64,000 nucleotides of DNA from JBDOQU01 sp039839375 (GTDB lineage: Bacteria; Pseudomonadota; Alphaproteobacteria; DSM-16000; Inquilinaceae): NCBI RefSeq assembly GCF_039839375.1, contig NZ_JBDOQU010000011.1, positions 1-64,000 of the forward strand. The letters are read 5' to 3'. Under the pieces are notes generated by a model. That model did no database searches, was not told the DNA's origin, and saw only the letters and a program-made list of their open reading frames with translations. The position numbers were made by a program, and so were the translations under genes. Position 1 is the first letter of the stretch. Each line of letters starts with the position of its first letter. Shown in pieces: positions 1 to 8,581 of this stretch.

Positions 1-41
1 ATCAACTTCTCATCCATCACTGACAGCTCTTTCCACGGCAT

Positions 42-60
42 CGGCAGGACCCTCCTGCCG
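42..60. other. Short perfect hairpin
   Basis: Two 8-base arms (cggcagga and tcctgccg) flank a three-base loop. No T-run follows on either strand, so a terminator call is not supported. The rest of 1-256 holds no gene that I can support, apart from the repeat at 127-187. Confidence 0.4.
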
Positions 61-126
61 GCCGGACTAACTGTCAGCAATGTATCTGGACAGAACTGTC
101 AGGACTCTATCCGGGTCGGACCAAAA

Positions 127-187
127 CCCTCACCCTCCCACCGCTTCGCGGCGGGCCCCTCCCTCTCCCGCGGAGCAGGAGAGGGGG
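127..187. repeat. CCCTCACCC-type interspersed repeat, copy 1
   Basis: First of four copies (also 13970-14029, 26387-26440 and 33119-33155). Conserved outer blocks (ccctcaccctccc on the left, ccctccctctccc then a purine-rich gagaggg on the right) surround a variable inner hairpin. All copies lie between genes. It sits just 3' of the membrane-protein gene that ends at 257. Confidence 0.7.
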
Positions 188-256
188 AAATGACGATCAA
201 AGTTAGCGCCTATGGAATCAAGTGCGGCATGACGATTTTTCGGAAGGCCGCCTCCC

Positions 257-775
257 CTACTTCGCCGGTTCCTTCTCCGGCGCGGCGTTCGGGTTCGTGA
301 CGCGCGCGCCCCATTCCTCGACCAGTTCCTTCTGGGTCGCCTTCAGCTTCGCGACCTCGGCTTCGTAGCGCATCTTGAGCACGAAGCCGACCGCCGGCGG
401 GATGCCGGCATAGACCATCCATCCGAACGCCGCCGACCCCAGCATGATCAGCCATGAGAATGGGTCGATCATCAGACGGAACGCGTTGTCGATGGAGTGC
501 CCCGTCTGCCACAGCGTTATCACCACCGACGCGACGCCGCAGAAATTCAGGCTGCCGACGGTGACGGCGGCGTATTTCTCAGGATTGCGGTCGACCAGGA
601 GCGCGACCAGCGTCGGCACCATGCCGGCGACCAGGATCAGGGCCGTTGGCAGGGCCATCAGCGCCGGCGGCAGCGCGCAGACGCAGATCACCCACGCCAT
701 GCGCCCGCCCCGGCGGGGCATGGGCGGCGGGGCGATGGTGGTCGCGGCGGCCGCGGGGGAAGGTCGGGGAGCCAT
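257..775 (-). CDS. Small multi-pass membrane protein of unknown function
   Basis: Predicted 172 aa. A proline- and alanine-rich N-terminus is followed by hydrophobic stretches at about residues 27-58, 70-90 and 104-132, and then a charged cytosolic-looking tail of about 40 residues ending AAPEKEPAK. The ATG lies 4 bp after the stop of the kinase-like gene upstream, so the two are almost certainly co-transcribed. I do not recognise a named family. The tight linkage suggests that it works with the membrane-anchored pseudokinase, but this is inference. Confidence 0.75.
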   Translation of the reverse strand: MAPRPSPAAAATTIAPPPMPRRGGRMAWVICVCALPPALMALPTALILVAGMVPTLVALLVDRNPEKYAAVTVGSLNFCGVASVVITLWQTGHSIDNAFRLMIDPFSWLIMLGSAAFGWMVYAGIPPAVGFVLKMRYEAEVAKLKATQKELVEEWGARVTNPNAAPEKEPAK

Positions 776-779
776 TTGA

Positions 780-2915
780 CTATCCTGCCTGGATCAAGAC
801 GATGGCGACCAGCACGACGGCCGACATCAGGCTGGCGGTGACGGCGGCGACCTGACGGCCGATCTCCCCGCCGGCAAGCGACGCCTTCGACAGTTCCCGC
901 TCGCGCGCGGCGATCACCGTCTCCGCCGCCGAATGATGGCGCTGGGCCATCCGGAAGCCGGCCTGGTCGCGCTTCACCAGGCCGGAATTGCGGACCAGCG
1001 CGAACAGGTTGCGGAAGAGCCCCGTCTCCGTCTGGCGGGACAGCTCGTCGGCCATGCGCTGACGGAGGGTGCGGCTGTTGAACTGCTCGACCGCCGGCTC
1101 CAGGAGCTTCACCAGCCAGCCGCAAAGGTTCGGCAGCGGCCGGACCTTGGTGATCTGCTGCACCTCCATCAGGACGTCGAGCACCGCGAGGCCGCGCTGG
1201 TGCGATCCCTCCTCGCCCGCCAGCGCGAACAGCGCCCGGTCGTTCAGCCCGGTATGGCGCGAGGCGATGAAGGCCGCGATGTGGCGGTCGATCGGGTCGT
1301 TCGGCCGATCGGCGCGGTCGGCGATCTCCTCCAGCGCGCGCAGCATCTGGGGAAGATCCAGGATATAGCGGCCGGCCAGCAGCGGGCTCAGGCACGGCAT
1401 CGCCGGGTTCAGCTCATAAAGGCAGCGCTCCACGCCATAGCCCGGCGCGACCTTGTCGAGATAGGAGCGGACCATGTCGAACTTCTTGACGATCGGCACC
1501 AGCTCCGGCCGGAAAGTGTCCTGGACGTTGACCCAGGACATCGGTAGCTGGGCGGCGATGATCTCCGCCATCTCCTGGACGCCGCTGTCGGACATGACGG
1601 CCTCGGCCAGCGCCGCGCCCACCCCTTCCGGCAGCACGGCCTTGCCGCGATAGCGGATCGGCGCCGGCGGGTCGAGCGCCATGGTCACGCGGGTTATCCG
1701 GCGATCCTCACCGGAGCCGCCCCGGCCGTCCATCGATGCGCGCGCGCCGTCGGCCACCTTGTCGGCCATGCGCTCGTCATCGAGGCTGCGGCGGATCCAG
1801 GTGTCCAGATCGCCATTCTCCACGATCGCGGCGGCGGGACCGGGAGACGCCGACATGGCGATCGCCAGCGTGCGCGAATCCCAATAGTCGCGGCCGCTGA
1901 AATGGACCGGGCGCGGCGCTCGCCGGGGCGGCGGCGACTGCTTCGGGCTGAGGCGGCGGCCGCTGGCCCAGAGGTCCAGATCGTCGAGCGTCCAGCGCTG
2001 GGCCGGATCGTCCATCAGCAGGCCGCGCAACGGCTCCAGGACGGAAAGCGGCAGCCGGGCGTCGCCGATCAGGGCCGAGAAGCTGCCCTTCTCCACCTTC
2101 GCATCGATGACCAGCCGGCCGTCGAGGTCGCCCAGGGGACGGCGGCCGAGCAGAAGATGGAGGAGCGTCACGCCCAGCGCGTAGAGATCGTCCGCCGTGG
2201 TCGGCGCGCCGCGTCCGGAGGGCTGGGCCATGCCGCGTTCGATGGTCTCGAACACCACGGGCTGCGCGTAGCCGGCGGGGCCGGTGACGCAATCGCCGAG
2301 CTGGACGCCAGACCCGCCGTCGCGGAGCATCAGGTTGCCGGGATTGATCGCGCCGTGGCCGACCCGGCGCAGCTTCAGATCCTGCAACGCCGACAGGAGA
2401 GGCGCGATCACGAAGCGGGTGACCTGATCCTCGGTCATCGGCGCGCGCCGCTGATCGAGGGATTTGACCAGACGGCCGCCGGCCGGGCGTTCGAAGATCA
2501 CGACCGGCTGATGGACCTGCAAGGGCGGGAAGAACACCGTTCCCCAATCCACCAGCCGCATCACCGACGGCTGTTCGAGGCCGCGCAGCGAGCCGATGAT
2601 GTCGGCGCGGACCGGCAGGCCGGACTGGACCACCGCCGCGAAGAACTTGTCCCCCGGCTGGGCGAGGGACCGCGCCGCATAGGCGGTGGCGGTCATGCCC
2701 GACAGTTCGGGCAGAACCTCATCCACCGCGATCTCGAACGTTTCGTTGAGAATGACGGGCCCGCCATCGGCCGGCGTCAGGTCCGAGGGATCGAACGATG
2801 GGACGCCGGGCGCGCCGCCGGGATCATCGTCACCGGCCGCGAAGGAAGGCGATGTGGCGTTCTCTCCGCCCGGCGCGCCGCCGGCGAGGAAATTGGCGAG
2901 ATCGGAAGGCGCCAT
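780..2915 (-). CDS. Tail-anchored kinase-like protein, probable pseudokinase
   Basis: 711 aa. A disordered N-terminus (about 1-50) precedes a protein-kinase-like fold at about 55-320. The subdomain IX signature DDLYALGVTLLHLLLG is clear near 242-257. The catalytic loop that should read HRDxKPxN is HGAINPGN (about 187-194), so the catalytic Asp is missing. The metal-binding DFG position reads GDC (about 207-209). A long C-terminal region with no recognised domain follows and ends in a single hydrophobic segment (about 690-709), which would anchor the protein by its tail. It is upstream of and nearly abuts a membrane-protein gene. I infer a scaffold or sensor rather than an active kinase. The same degenerate motifs could be normal for this lineage's family. 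Confidence 0.75.
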   Translation of the reverse strand: MAPSDLANFLAGGAPGGENATSPSFAAGDDDPGGAPGVPSFDPSDLTPADGGPVILNETFEIAVDEVLPELSGMTATAYAARSLAQPGDKFFAAVVQSGLPVRADIIGSLRGLEQPSVMRLVDWGTVFFPPLQVHQPVVIFERPAGGRLVKSLDQRRAPMTEDQVTRFVIAPLLSALQDLKLRRVGHGAINPGNLMLRDGGSGVQLGDCVTGPAGYAQPVVFETIERGMAQPSGRGAPTTADDLYALGVTLLHLLLGRRPLGDLDGRLVIDAKVEKGSFSALIGDARLPLSVLEPLRGLLMDDPAQRWTLDDLDLWASGRRLSPKQSPPPRRAPRPVHFSGRDYWDSRTLAIAMSASPGPAAAIVENGDLDTWIRRSLDDERMADKVADGARASMDGRGGSGEDRRITRVTMALDPPAPIRYRGKAVLPEGVGAALAEAVMSDSGVQEMAEIIAAQLPMSWVNVQDTFRPELVPIVKKFDMVRSYLDKVAPGYGVERCLYELNPAMPCLSPLLAGRYILDLPQMLRALEEIADRADRPNDPIDRHIAAFIASRHTGLNDRALFALAGEEGSHQRGLAVLDVLMEVQQITKVRPLPNLCGWLVKLLEPAVEQFNSRTLRQRMADELSRQTETGLFRNLFALVRNSGLVKRDQAGFRMAQRHHSAAETVIAARERELSKASLAGGEIGRQVAAVTASLMSAVVLVAIVLIQAG

Positions 2916-3021
2916 CTGGCCCTGTTCGAGATTGCGTACACTGATTGTCGACCGGATGACGGTACGCCCGTCTCGGCAAACGAAACCTTAACGGGCCGGC
3001 GTAATCGTCGACGCCGCTCTC

Positions 3022-3082
3022 CCTCATGGTGAGCTTGTCGAACCATGTGTGCCCGCATCCTTCGACAGGCTCAGGATGAAGA
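3022..3082. repeat. CCTCATGG/CTCAGGATG interspersed repeat, copy 1
   Basis: About 60 bp beginning cctcatggtgag and ending gctcaggatgaag, with the internal block cgaaccatgtg. A second copy lies at 18629-18688 with the same internal order. In both cases a GTCAT-type palindrome unit begins 12-16 bp further on. Together the two repeats fill most of the gene-free stretch 2916-3250. Confidence 0.7.
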
Positions 3083-3097
3083 TGTTCTCCCAAAGTC

Positions 3098-3215
3098 GTC
3101 ATGCTTGACTTGATCAAGCATCCATACGGTATCGAGGGAGGAAAGACCGTGCCCGGCCCTTTGCCGCCGGTGAAGCGGCGACGTCCCATGGATTCCGGAT
3201 CAAGTCCGGAATGAC
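3098..3215. repeat. Paired inverted palindromes (REP/BIME-like), locus 1
   Basis: Half-unit 3098-3125 has the frame GTCAT, a 6-base arm, CTTGA, the complementary arm, then ATCCAT; its arms are GCTTGA/TCAAGC. Half-unit 3188-3215 is the same frame inverted, with arms TCCGGA/TCCGGA. Between them is a GC-rich spacer containing gccgccggtgaagcggc. The unit lies between the start of the pseudokinase gene and the end of purA. Confidence 0.85.
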
Positions 3216-3250
3216 CGACAAAACCGATGTCATCCCGGACGGCGAAGCGG

Positions 3251-4543
3251 TCAATCCTCGAACGGGTCGCGCATCAGGATCGTGTCGTCGCGCTCCGGGC
3301 TGGTCGACAGGAGCGTCACCGGCGCCTCGATCAGCTCCTCCACCCGGCGGATGTACTTCACCGCCTCGGCCGGCAGGTCCGCCCAGGAGCGCGCGCCCTG
3401 GGTGCTTTCCGACCATCCCTGAAGCGTCTCGTAGACCGGCTCCACGGAGGCCTGCGCCGTCTGGCCCGCGGGCAGGTGCTGGATCACCTGGCCCTGATAG
3501 CGGTAGCCGGTGCAGACCTTCAGCTCCTCGAACCCGTCCAGCACGTCCAGCTTGGTGAAGGCGATGCCGTTCAGCCCGCCGGTCTTGACCGCCTGGCGGA
3601 CCAGGACGGCGTCGAACCAGCCGCAGCGGCGCTTGCGCCCGGTGACCGTGCCGAACTCCCGCCCCCGCTCGCCCAGCCTGTCCCCGATCTCGTTCGCCTG
3701 CTCCGTCGGGAACGGGCCCGCGCCGACGCGGGTGGTGTAGGCCTTGGTGATTCCCAGCACGAAGCCGACCGCCCCCGGCGCGAGGCCGGCCCCGGTCGCC
3801 GCCTGCGAGGCCACGGTGTTGGAGGATGTGACGAAAGGATAGGTGCCGTGATCGACATCCAGCATCATGCCCTGCGCGCCTTCGAACAGGATGCGCTTGC
3901 CCGCGCGGCGCAGCTCGTCCAGCCGTTCCCACACGACGCCGGCATAGGGCAGGACCTTCGGCGCGACCTCCTTCAGCCGCGTCCTGACCTCATCGCCATC
4001 GACCTCCGGCGCGCCCATTCCCCGGAGGAAGGCGTTGTGGTGCAGGAGGAGCTGGTCGAGCTTGTAATCCAGGACGTCGGGATCGGCCAGGTCGCAGAGC
4101 CGGATGGCGCGGCGGGCGACCTTGTCCTCATAGGCCGGGCCGATGCCGCGCCCGGTGGTGCCGATCTTGTGGGGCCCCCTAGCCTCCTCCCGCACGCGAT
4201 CGACAACGCCGTGCATGGGAAGGATCAGCACCGCGTTCTCGGCGATCAGCAGATTGTCGGGGCCGATCTCAACGCCCATGCCGCGCAGCGTCTCGATCTC
4301 CTTCAGCAGCGCCCAGGGATCGACGACGACGCCGTTGCCGATGACCGACAGCTTGCCCGACCGGACGATTCCGGAGGGCAGCAGGCTGAGCTTGTAGACC
4401 TGGTTGCCGACGACCAGCGTATGGCCGGCATTGTGGCCGCCCTGGTAGCGGACCACCACGTCGGCGCGGCTGGACAGCCAATCGACGATCTTGCCCTTGC
4501 CCTCGTCGCCCCATTGGGAGCCGACCACTGTGACGTTCGCCAT
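3251..4543 (-). CDS. purA: Adenylosuccinate synthetase
   Basis: 430 aa, the usual length. It joins IMP and aspartate using GTP to give adenylosuccinate, the first committed step of AMP synthesis. The N-terminal GSQWGDEGKGK phosphate-binding loop (about 8-18), the GGHNAGHT segment, the IGTTGRGIGPAYEDK motif and the GVTGRK-like loop near the C-terminal third are present. The reading frame is open further upstream, but the ATG at 4543 begins the conserved MANVTVVG start and lies 7 bp after the hisZ stop, so I chose it. It is co-transcribed with hisZ. Confidence 0.97.
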   Translation of the reverse strand: MANVTVVGSQWGDEGKGKIVDWLSSRADVVVRYQGGHNAGHTLVVGNQVYKLSLLPSGIVRSGKLSVIGNGVVVDPWALLKEIETLRGMGVEIGPDNLLIAENAVLILPMHGVVDRVREEARGPHKIGTTGRGIGPAYEDKVARRAIRLCDLADPDVLDYKLDQLLLHHNAFLRGMGAPEVDGDEVRTRLKEVAPKVLPYAGVVWERLDELRRAGKRILFEGAQGMMLDVDHGTYPFVTSSNTVASQAATGAGLAPGAVGFVLGITKAYTTRVGAGPFPTEQANEIGDRLGERGREFGTVTGRKRRCGWFDAVLVRQAVKTGGLNGIAFTKLDVLDGFEELKVCTGYRYQGQVIQHLPAGQTAQASVEPVYETLQGWSESTQGARSWADLPAEAVKYIRRVEELIEAPVTLLSTSPERDDTILMRDPFED

Positions 4544-4550
4544 TTTGCGA

Positions 4551-5729
4551 TCAATCCTGTTCCACGGAATGGGGGAGACCGGCGCGCAGCACGAAACCGC
4601 ACGCCATTCGCCGCGCCTCGGCGGCAATGTCCTGTACTTCGGAGAGGCCGGCCAGCACGACCCAGCCTTCGGCCCGCAGCGCGTCGGCGACCTCCGCCGG
4701 CGTGCCGAAGGGCGCGTAGAGCCGGCGCGGCAGGGCGGCGGGGGGGACGGCGCGCAGCACACTGTCCATGAACAGGGTCACGCCGGTCGCCGGCTCGCCA
4801 TTGGCGGCCCCGTTGGCCGCCTGGTAGCGCCCGCCGCGCCCCAGTTCCCCGCGCACGCCGCGGGCGAACAGGGTGAAGCTGACGCCCGAATGATATTCGA
4901 AGCCCCGATGCTCCACGAAATCGACCGTGACAGCGAGATCGGGCGCGGCCTTGGCGACCAGCGTCACGACCTCGACCAGCCGGGCGAGTTCGGCGTCGGC
5001 GTCCGCCGGCAGGGAGAGACCGGAGACGGCGTCGAGCGCGCGGGCCGCCGGGCCGGAAGCGGCCATCAGCAGCGACAGCGTTTTCGCCACCGGCCCGCCC
5101 ATCGCCTCCACGCGCGAGGAATCCTTGCGGTCCAGCGCGCGGCGCAGCGCGGCGGCGGTGTCCGGAGCGACGCCATGGGCGCGCAGGAGGGCCGGCACCA
5201 GGGTCGGCGCGTTGAGATCGATCGAGAGGCGCTCCACGCCGATCGCCATCAGCGACCGCGCCGCCAGGACCGCGACCTCGGCATCCGCCGAGGTGAGATG
5301 GGAGCCGATCAGTTCCGCCCCCACCTGGGTGAACTGGCGTTCCGGCCGCAGATGGGTCCCCTTCACCTGCAGCACCTGCCCGGCATAGGCGAGACGCAGC
5401 GGCCGGGGCGCGTTCTTGAGCCTGGAGGCGGCGATGCGCGCGATCTGCAAGGTCATGTCGGCGCGCACGCCCATCATGCGCTGGCTGATCGGGTCCATCA
5501 GCCGGAAGGTTTCCCGCGCCATCGCGGCGCCGACGCCGCCCAGCAGCGTTTCCTCGAACTCCACCAGCGGCGGCTTCACCCGTTCATAGCCATGGCCGGC
5601 GACCAGCGAGATGAGCCGCTCCACCACCGCCGCCTCCCGCGCCGCGTCCGGCGGCAGGATGTCGTGGAATCCGGCCGGCAGCAGCGCATGATGCAGGGAG
5701 GTTTCGGCGTCTGGAGTGCGATCGGGCAT
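4551..5729 (-). CDS. hisZ: ATP phosphoribosyltransferase regulatory subunit
   Basis: 392 aa and histidyl-tRNA-synthetase-like. The LLPAGFHDILPPDA opening (about 16-29) and the motif-2-like RMMGVRADMTLQIARIA are typical of HisZ. It lacks a C-terminal anticodon-binding domain. HisZ pairs with short-form HisG to start histidine synthesis. No hisG is in the window. It is encoded directly upstream of purA in one operon; hisZ-purA pairs near serA-serC are familiar in Rhodospirillales-type genomes. Its other neighbour is the hipBA block, which ends 87 bp upstream. Confidence 0.92.
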   Translation of the reverse strand: MPDRTPDAETSLHHALLPAGFHDILPPDAAREAAVVERLISLVAGHGYERVKPPLVEFEETLLGGVGAAMARETFRLMDPISQRMMGVRADMTLQIARIAASRLKNAPRPLRLAYAGQVLQVKGTHLRPERQFTQVGAELIGSHLTSADAEVAVLAARSLMAIGVERLSIDLNAPTLVPALLRAHGVAPDTAAALRRALDRKDSSRVEAMGGPVAKTLSLLMAASGPAARALDAVSGLSLPADADAELARLVEVVTLVAKAAPDLAVTVDFVEHRGFEYHSGVSFTLFARGVRGELGRGGRYQAANGAANGEPATGVTLFMDSVLRAVPPAALPRRLYAPFGTPAEVADALRAEGWVVLAGLSEVQDIAAEARRMACGFVLRAGLPHSVEQD

Positions 5730-5815
5730 GGCGGCGGCAAGCTAGGGCCAGCCGGCCATCGAATCAACTTCGAAGACGGGCGGATGGCGGGTCAGTTTGA
5801 AATCCGGCCCGGCAG

Positions 5816-7132
5816 TCAGGCCGCGACATCACCCCGTACCTCGTCAGCAAGGGCACGAAGGACAGTCGCCCTCCCGCTCAGCGCCGTGAAGGCGAAGGGG
5901 TTGAGAAACTGACGCCCCCAGAAAAGATTGCGGTCGACCTCGTTGAGCGCTGCCTCCTCGCAGATCGTACGCCAGTTCGCGCCGATGCAGCGCAACTGGG
6001 TTTCGGCGATGTGGATCGCCTCCGGCTCGGAAAGCAGGAAGTGATGCGCGGCCTCAAGACAGGAAGCGATACGGCTCATGCGGTTGTTGCCGCTGATCAG
6101 CATCGCCTGAGTCGCCTCCTGCCCTACCCTACCCTGTGGGCAGATGTCGTAAGCGGGCGTAAGGGTGAGGGCCATCCCGTCCCAAAAGGCGGCGTGGTTG
6201 CGCGCGTGATCGTCGGTGTTGCCACAAAGGATGTTGAAGACCATGCGGGCGAAAAGCTCGCGCAGCGTGTCTGTCGGCGCAGTGAAGCGATGCCGGATGA
6301 TTTCGGCGAGGTCCTGATAGCTCGCGTAGCGAGCCATCATCTCGTCGAGTTCCAGCATGGTGAGCGCCGAGACCATTGCCTTGCGCCGCCAGCCGCCCTC
6401 CGCATGCACCCGGTCGAACCGCTCAACCAGCAGCACATCCTTGCCGCTCGCGCGGACCAGCGACACCGGCGCCGCCCTTATGCCGCACAAGGCGGCGAGC
6501 CGCATGGCGACAAATTCCGCTTTGACGAGGCTGTAGAGGTCAGATGACGAGGAGAATTTGGCGATGTGCTTGACCACGCCGTCTTCGATCAAAGCCTTGG
6601 GCCTTGCGCCGCCGATCGAACTGCCGTGATACAGCGCCTGATCGAGTTCAGGCGAGAGGGGGATTCCCTTTTCCACCCGTTCCGCCGACGAGATCAACTC
6701 TTCCAGAGTCGCATTGACCGGCGACCGCGGCACGTACTCCGTAGGCGAAGGCTGAAAATCCAGCGCCCCGATGCGGTCCGATCCTGATTCAAGGAGGAAC
6801 GTCAGTTCGGAAAGATCGTTCTGCGCAAACTGATCGCCTTTCACTCCAAACTTGCGGTTGAGGATTACTCGTCGGCCCCAGGCATCGGGTGCGGCGTCGC
6901 GGATGCAGCCGGGCATGTTCAGACCGGACGGCAATGCAAGTTCACCCGCCTCGAGCGGAAGTTCCGGGAGATAGAGCGGCGTGGCGTCGCGCCGTTGGCG
7001 ATAGCTGCGTCCATAATTGAACGTGAGGAATCCGTCATGGGCATGCAGCCGCCCGGCCACTACCGGCTCGGTCGCGCCCGGCAGCCAGGTCCAGACATAG
7101 GCTTCGTCGTATCCGGAGCTCCTAGAACTCAT
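5816..7132 (-). CDS. hipA: HipA-type serine/threonine kinase toxin
   Basis: 438 aa. Members phosphorylate translation-linked targets (GltX in E. coli) and cause growth arrest. A Couple_hipA-type N-terminus (about 10-110) precedes the kinase domain. The phosphate-loop motif GSSIGGARPKA lies near 170-180, an ERFDR segment near 237, the catalytic NTDDHARNH near 305-313, and the metal-binding PAYDICP near 326-332. All key residues look intact, so it is probably active. The ATG at 7132 overlaps the hipB stop by 11 bp, which implies translational coupling. The frame is open upstream, but that part lies inside hipB and is a shadow. Confidence 0.9.
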   Translation of the reverse strand: MSSRSSGYDEAYVWTWLPGATEPVVAGRLHAHDGFLTFNYGRSYRQRRDATPLYLPELPLEAGELALPSGLNMPGCIRDAAPDAWGRRVILNRKFGVKGDQFAQNDLSELTFLLESGSDRIGALDFQPSPTEYVPRSPVNATLEELISSAERVEKGIPLSPELDQALYHGSSIGGARPKALIEDGVVKHIAKFSSSSDLYSLVKAEFVAMRLAALCGIRAAPVSLVRASGKDVLLVERFDRVHAEGGWRRKAMVSALTMLELDEMMARYASYQDLAEIIRHRFTAPTDTLRELFARMVFNILCGNTDDHARNHAAFWDGMALTLTPAYDICPQGRVGQEATQAMLISGNNRMSRIASCLEAAHHFLLSEPEAIHIAETQLRCIGANWRTICEEAALNEVDRNLFWGRQFLNPFAFTALSGRATVLRALADEVRGDVAA

Positions 7133-7472
7133 CGATGACCTGCTTGCCGGTCTTGTAAACGTGCTTCGGCAGCAGCGCGATGTGGTTGTCGGTCCGGTCG
7201 GAAAGCGCAGCGATGCCGTCGGCGTCAAAGAGCCTGATCCCGACAATAGCGGCGGCCTCGAACACCAGCCCGATCTCCACCTTGGGATCGCCCTTCTCGA
7301 TCCGCTGCAGCGTACTGCGCGAGACGCCAATCCGTTGGGCGAGATTCTGCGCCGTCAACCGCTTCTGCTTGCGCCCAAGCCGGATTGCCTTGCCCAGCAA
7401 TGCAAGCCCATCAAGCGCATAACGCGAATATGTGCGTTTATAAATCACCAACTTGCCTGTGATATGGATCAT
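7122..7472 (-). CDS. hipB: HipB-type XRE antitoxin/repressor
   Basis: Up to 116 aa, with a lambda-repressor-like helix-turn-helix at about residues 26-80 (LGKAIRLGRKQKRL, IGVSRSTLQRIEKG). It precedes and overlaps hipA, as expected for an antitoxin that neutralises HipA and represses the operon. The ATG at 7472 lies in the first operator half-site, so translation may begin at a later codon or on a very short leader. No good Shine-Dalgarno is visible. Confidence 0.85.
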   Translation of the reverse strand: MIHITGKLVIYKRTYSRYALDGLALLGKAIRLGRKQKRLTAQNLAQRIGVSRSTLQRIEKGDPKVEIGLVFEAAAIVGIRLFDADGIAALSDRTDNHIALLPKHVYKTGKQVIDEF

Positions 7473-7499
7473 ATATAGTCCATATCGTGTTGATATGGA
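7461..7499. promoter_or_regulatory. Putative HipB operator (three half-sites)
   Basis: Three copies of one 8-base half-site: gatatgga at 7461-7468, its inverse tccatatc at 7479-7486, and gatatgga at 7492-7499. The pairs form perfect inverted repeats with 10-base and 5-base spacers. In direct orientation, 13-base copies of tgatatggatcat recur at 7460-7472 and 7491-7503. E. coli HipB binds similar split palindromes (TATCC-N8-GGATA), which fits autoregulation. Confidence 0.7.
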
Positions 7500-7561
7500 T
7501 CATTCACAGGTCATATTATGGCGCATTCCTTCTCCCGTCAATTCACCTGCCACCCGTGCGG

Positions 7562-8194
7562 TCAGGCAACAGGCTGGAGGCTTGCCATGGCTTCGGCGAT
7601 CCGCTGGGGCGCCTTGGGGCGCGCGTACATCCGCTCAAGGTACGCCTTGAGGTTTGGGCAGCCGCCGATGAGCCCGGCTTCATCACCCCAGTCCACCACA
7701 TAGGCGGTGACGCAGTCGGCGATGGTTATGTCGTCGCCGACGATGAACTCACGCCCATCCATGTGGCGGTCAAGTATCGCCGCCATCTCCACGAAATCCT
7801 CTTTCGCCAGAGCAATATCTTCCGGCAGACGCTTGTCTTCGGGATAGAGGAAGCTGTGCTTGGCGATCCGCCACAGCGGCTGTTCAAGTTCGGTCACCGC
7901 GAACATGATCCAGCGATATGCCTGCGCCCGCTCCGTCAGGCCGGCGGGCATGAGCCCCTTCGCGCCATACTTTTCCGCCAGATACAGGACGATCGCGGCG
8001 GATTCCGTGAGCACGAGGTCACCGTCGACCAGCACCGGGAGCTTTCCGGCGGGGTTGAGGCGCAGGAAGTCGGGGTGACGGCCTTCGCCAGCCAGGAGGT
8101 TGACGGGCACGAATTCGAATTCCGCGTCGAGTTCCTGAAGAGCCCAAAGAGCGCGGAGCGAACGCGTCGGACCTAATCCATACAGTTTCATCAT
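7562..8194 (-). CDS. Glutathione S-transferase family protein
   Basis: About 210 aa. A thioredoxin-like N-terminal domain (KLYGLGPTRSLRALWALQELD, then LNPAGKLPVLVDGDLVLTESAAIVLYLAEKY split over about 2-75) has the conserved cis-Pro and the SNAIL-like TESAAI element. A helical C-terminal domain follows, with the GREFIVGDDITIADC motif. Two in-frame ATGs sit together at 8194 and 8191; I chose the first because a GGATCAGG-like ribosome site precedes it. Substrate unknown. It stands alone in the accessory block, back to back with the remnant of another GST. Confidence 0.88.
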   Translation of the reverse strand: MMKLYGLGPTRSLRALWALQELDAEFEFVPVNLLAGEGRHPDFLRLNPAGKLPVLVDGDLVLTESAAIVLYLAEKYGAKGLMPAGLTERAQAYRWIMFAVTELEQPLWRIAKHSFLYPEDKRLPEDIALAKEDFVEMAAILDRHMDGREFIVGDDITIADCVTAYVVDWGDEAGLIGGCPNLKAYLERMYARPKAPQRIAEAMASLQPVA

Positions 8195-8398
8195 CCTGAT
8201 CCCTTCTCCCGACATTGAAATTGCGTGGTCGCTTACGAAGGACGCTGGAGGAATCTCCAAACCGACAGAGGGTCGCAAAAACTATCCGTGACTCAGGTTT
8301 CCAACCCGGTGTCGGTAACCCTTCCCTCTTTCTGCGGAACGCGAAAGCGATCACGCTTCGGCGTCAACGGATGGAGACGCCGAATGGCCGACCTGTCC

Positions 8399-8532
8399 TG
8401 AGCCTCGTCGATAGGTTCGACGGGCTGGCGAATTATCCCGCTTGTCGCGGGTACGTCGCGCGCGCCACGGCCTGCCCGACCTTCATGAAGGCGCACGCGG
8501 ACCAGATGGCGCATTTCGTCGCGACGGGCTGA
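8399..8532 (+). pseudogene. C-terminal remnant of a second glutathione S-transferase
   Basis: The frame ending at the stop at 8530-8532 reads LVDRFDGLANYPACRGYV, then ARATACPTFMKAHADQMAHF. This is the usual end of a GST helical domain (the pattern YPxLxxYVxRxxxRPAFxxA). Upstream in the same frame nothing GST-like is visible, so about 150 residues are missing. It occupies much of the 8195-8581 interval; the rest shows no gene that I can support. Confidence 0.6.
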
Positions 8533-8581
8533 ACAATACCAGCGCCAAAATACGCGTTGACGACCACCTCCCAATAGCCGA

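Noticed and set aside
42..60. Terminator for a gene left of the window
   Set aside because: The hairpin has no T-run on either strand and nothing to its left can be seen.
4544..4762. N-terminal extension of purA by 73 residues
   Set aside because: This part overlaps hisZ in another frame and has no adenylosuccinate synthetase similarity; the family starts at 4543.
8380..8445. Third copy of the CCTCATGG/CTCAGGATG repeat
   Set aside because: Words such as cctgagcctcgtcg and ggttcgacgggctgg are similar, but order and length differ; part of it is the GST remnant.
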